From Lachnospiraceae bacterium UBA3689 (GTDB lineage Bacteria; Bacillota; Clostridia; Lachnospirales; Lachnospiraceae), in assembly GCA_002371465.1 (NCBI GenBank), contig DFIU01000026.1, forward strand, positions 23,782-87,781: a DNA stretch of 64,000 nucleotides. The letters run 5' to 3'. A program made the position numbers and the translations under genes. The stretch's first letter is position 1; each line of letters opens with the position of its first letter. The notes under the pieces are model-generated. The model was not told the DNA's origin, searched no databases, and was given only the letters and a program-made list of their open reading frames with translations. Shown one piece after another: positions 62,986 to 64,000 of this stretch.

Positions 62986-63948
62986 ATGGCAAAAGTTTTA
63001 GCTCTCTCCTTCGGGAGAAAGATGTCAAACACGGATGTGATGTTAAAAGAGGTATTGCGAAAATGCCAGGAGGGCGGACACGAGGTCCGGTTTATGCGGC
63101 CGGATGAAATGGATATCAAACCCTGCACGGGCTGTACGGCCTGTGTCGTCGGGATTCTGTCCGGCAGAAATAACGGCCAGTGTATCCACAAGGATGACTT
63201 CCATTTGATTGAGGATGCCTTCTACGATGCCGACGCAGTCCTGATTGGATCTCCGGTATATGAGACCAGTCCTACTGGGACCTTTAAGACCCTGTGTGAC
63301 CGGATGGGTCCCTCTCACGATCTGGCCTTTTTGACCGAGGCAAGAAAAGAACGGATGGAACAGGGAAAGAGCGGAGACCAGCTGCCGGATGAGCGGGCCT
63401 TCAAACCGCGAGTCGGAGCCATCCTTGCTGTCGGAGGGGCCAGGACGGAGAACTGGACCATCTTCACTGTTCCGGTTATGTATGAACTGTTTATGTCTAC
63501 CGGTGTTCAGGTCATTGATACGCACACCTATTATGGTGCCATGAATGTAGAACATGTGCTTGGCGTTCCGGAAGAGATGGAGCGCATGGACCAGATGGCG
63601 AAGAATGTCATGGATGCCCTGGATGCGATTGAAAAGAAGGATGACAAGGAGATTGGACGCTGGAGAGGCGAAAGCGAAGGGGCCTGTCCTGTATGCCATC
63701 AGAGTGTCTTTCGAGTACATCCCAAGAGCAATCTGGTGGAGTGCGCAATATGCGGGATCAACGGTCAGGTCCGCCTGATCTCCGGTATGCCGGAGTACGT
63801 CTTCCCGGAAGAGGAGATCGCCCGTTCCCGTATGCTTTATGCCGGCAAACTGGAGCATAGAAATGAGATCGCCAACGGGGCGATGACACAGAAGAAGGTT
63901 GAGAACCTGGCTGAACTGAAAAAGCCATATCTACATATCGGAGAGTAA
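62986..63948 (+). CDS. Flavodoxin-fold NAD(P)H-dependent oxidoreductase with C-terminal Cys4 knuckle
   Basis: 320 residues from ATG 62986, 7 bases after AGGAGG; ATG 62980 is too close. Residues 1-180 are an NADPH-dependent FMN reductase/flavodoxin domain with the flavin region LIGSPVYETSPTG near 83 and a CTGCTAC cluster near 42-48. Residues about 225-260 carry CPVCHQ ... CAICGI, a probable zinc knuckle. It is the full-length paralogue of the truncated gene at the left edge. Such iron-sulfur/flavin reductases act on quinones, nitro compounds or other oxidised aromatics. The substrate is not known. Confidence 0.88.
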   Translation: MAKVLALSFGRKMSNTDVMLKEVLRKCQEGGHEVRFMRPDEMDIKPCTGCTACVVGILSGRNNGQCIHKDDFHLIEDAFYDADAVLIGSPVYETSPTGTFKTLCDRMGPSHDLAFLTEARKERMEQGKSGDQLPDERAFKPRVGAILAVGGARTENWTIFTVPVMYELFMSTGVQVIDTHTYYGAMNVEHVLGVPEEMERMDQMAKNVMDALDAIEKKDDKEIGRWRGESEGACPVCHQSVFRVHPKSNLVECAICGINGQVRLISGMPEYVFPEEEIARSRMLYAGKLEHRNEIANGAMTQKKVENLAELKKPYLHIGE

Positions 63949-64000
63949 GGCTTTTCAAAAAAGAAGGACTGTCGTATATGATATGCTACCCCCAAGTAGG

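Noticed and set aside
1..64000. CRISPR arrays, tRNA or rRNA genes, insertion sequences, integrases
   Set aside because: No spaced direct-repeat array, tRNA-like cloverleaf or transposase frame was found on reading either strand; the only regular repeats are the three 11-mers at 44187-44266.

Overview
The window reads as chromosomal DNA of a strictly anaerobic, low-to-medium GC Bacillota, most likely a gut-type clostridium (Lachnospiraceae or close kin). This is an inference. It rests on strong AGGAGG ribosome sites, Gram-positive lipoprotein signals, a YesM/YesN two-component pair with LplB/YtcP-type permeases, oxygen-sensitive Fe-S flavoproteins, and a phosphotransacylase/butyrate kinase pair. 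I see no rRNA, tRNA, CRISPR array, transposase or phage gene. Almost everything is accessory catabolism and transport.

Layout. (1) 1-9272, plus strand: end of a flavodoxin-fold reductase with a Cys4 knuckle, then Fe-alcohol dehydrogenase, MFS carrier, D-2-hydroxyacid dehydrogenase, old-yellow-enzyme/Fe-S reductase, class II aldolase, and a first acyl-carrier-protein / thiolase-like / DUF35 module. (2) 9378-12255, minus: flavodoxin-ferredoxin protein and a PRD-type regulator. (3) 12452-19366: three sugar-isomerase-like TIM barrels, two Gfo/Idh/MocA dehydrogenases, a VOC protein and an aldo-keto reductase. (4) 19590-27862: two family 5 binding lipoproteins, one Dpp/Opp-type ABC transporter and two small ABM and SnoaL-like proteins. 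(5) 28053-33520: a fumarate-reductase-like flavoprotein with two Fe-S electron-transfer subunits, and a small membrane protein. (6) 33562-42770: two-component system, a second ABC importer, a multi-NTF2-like protein, an esterase and an esterase fragment. (7) 42847-45117, minus: AAA/DUF4143 ATPase and RpiR regulator. (8) 45338-52971: a third isomerase/Gfo pair, a third family 5 binding protein and an Rbs-type sugar importer. (9) 53062-54047, minus: an unknown 69-residue protein and a sugar O-acetyltransferase. (10) 54585-61995: a second thiolase-like / DUF35 / ACP module followed by phosphotransacylase, butyrate kinase, MATE exporter and an apiosidase-like glycoside hydrolase. (11) 62039-63948: TetR regulator and a full-length paralogue of the reductase at the left edge.

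Working model (inference). The region imports and dismantles decorated, probably plant-derived, glycosides or glycoside esters. The GH140-like hydrolase and the esterase strip decorations. Isomerase/Gfo pairs oxidise and rearrange sugars. The OYE and fumarate-reductase-like complexes saturate double bonds. The ACP/thiolase-like/DUF35 modules make or break an acyl C-C bond, and the phosphotransacylase/kinase pair converts the acyl thioester to ATP. The duplicated stand-alone ACP + SCP2-thiolase-like + DUF35 module is the most unusual element and the best candidate for an undescribed system.
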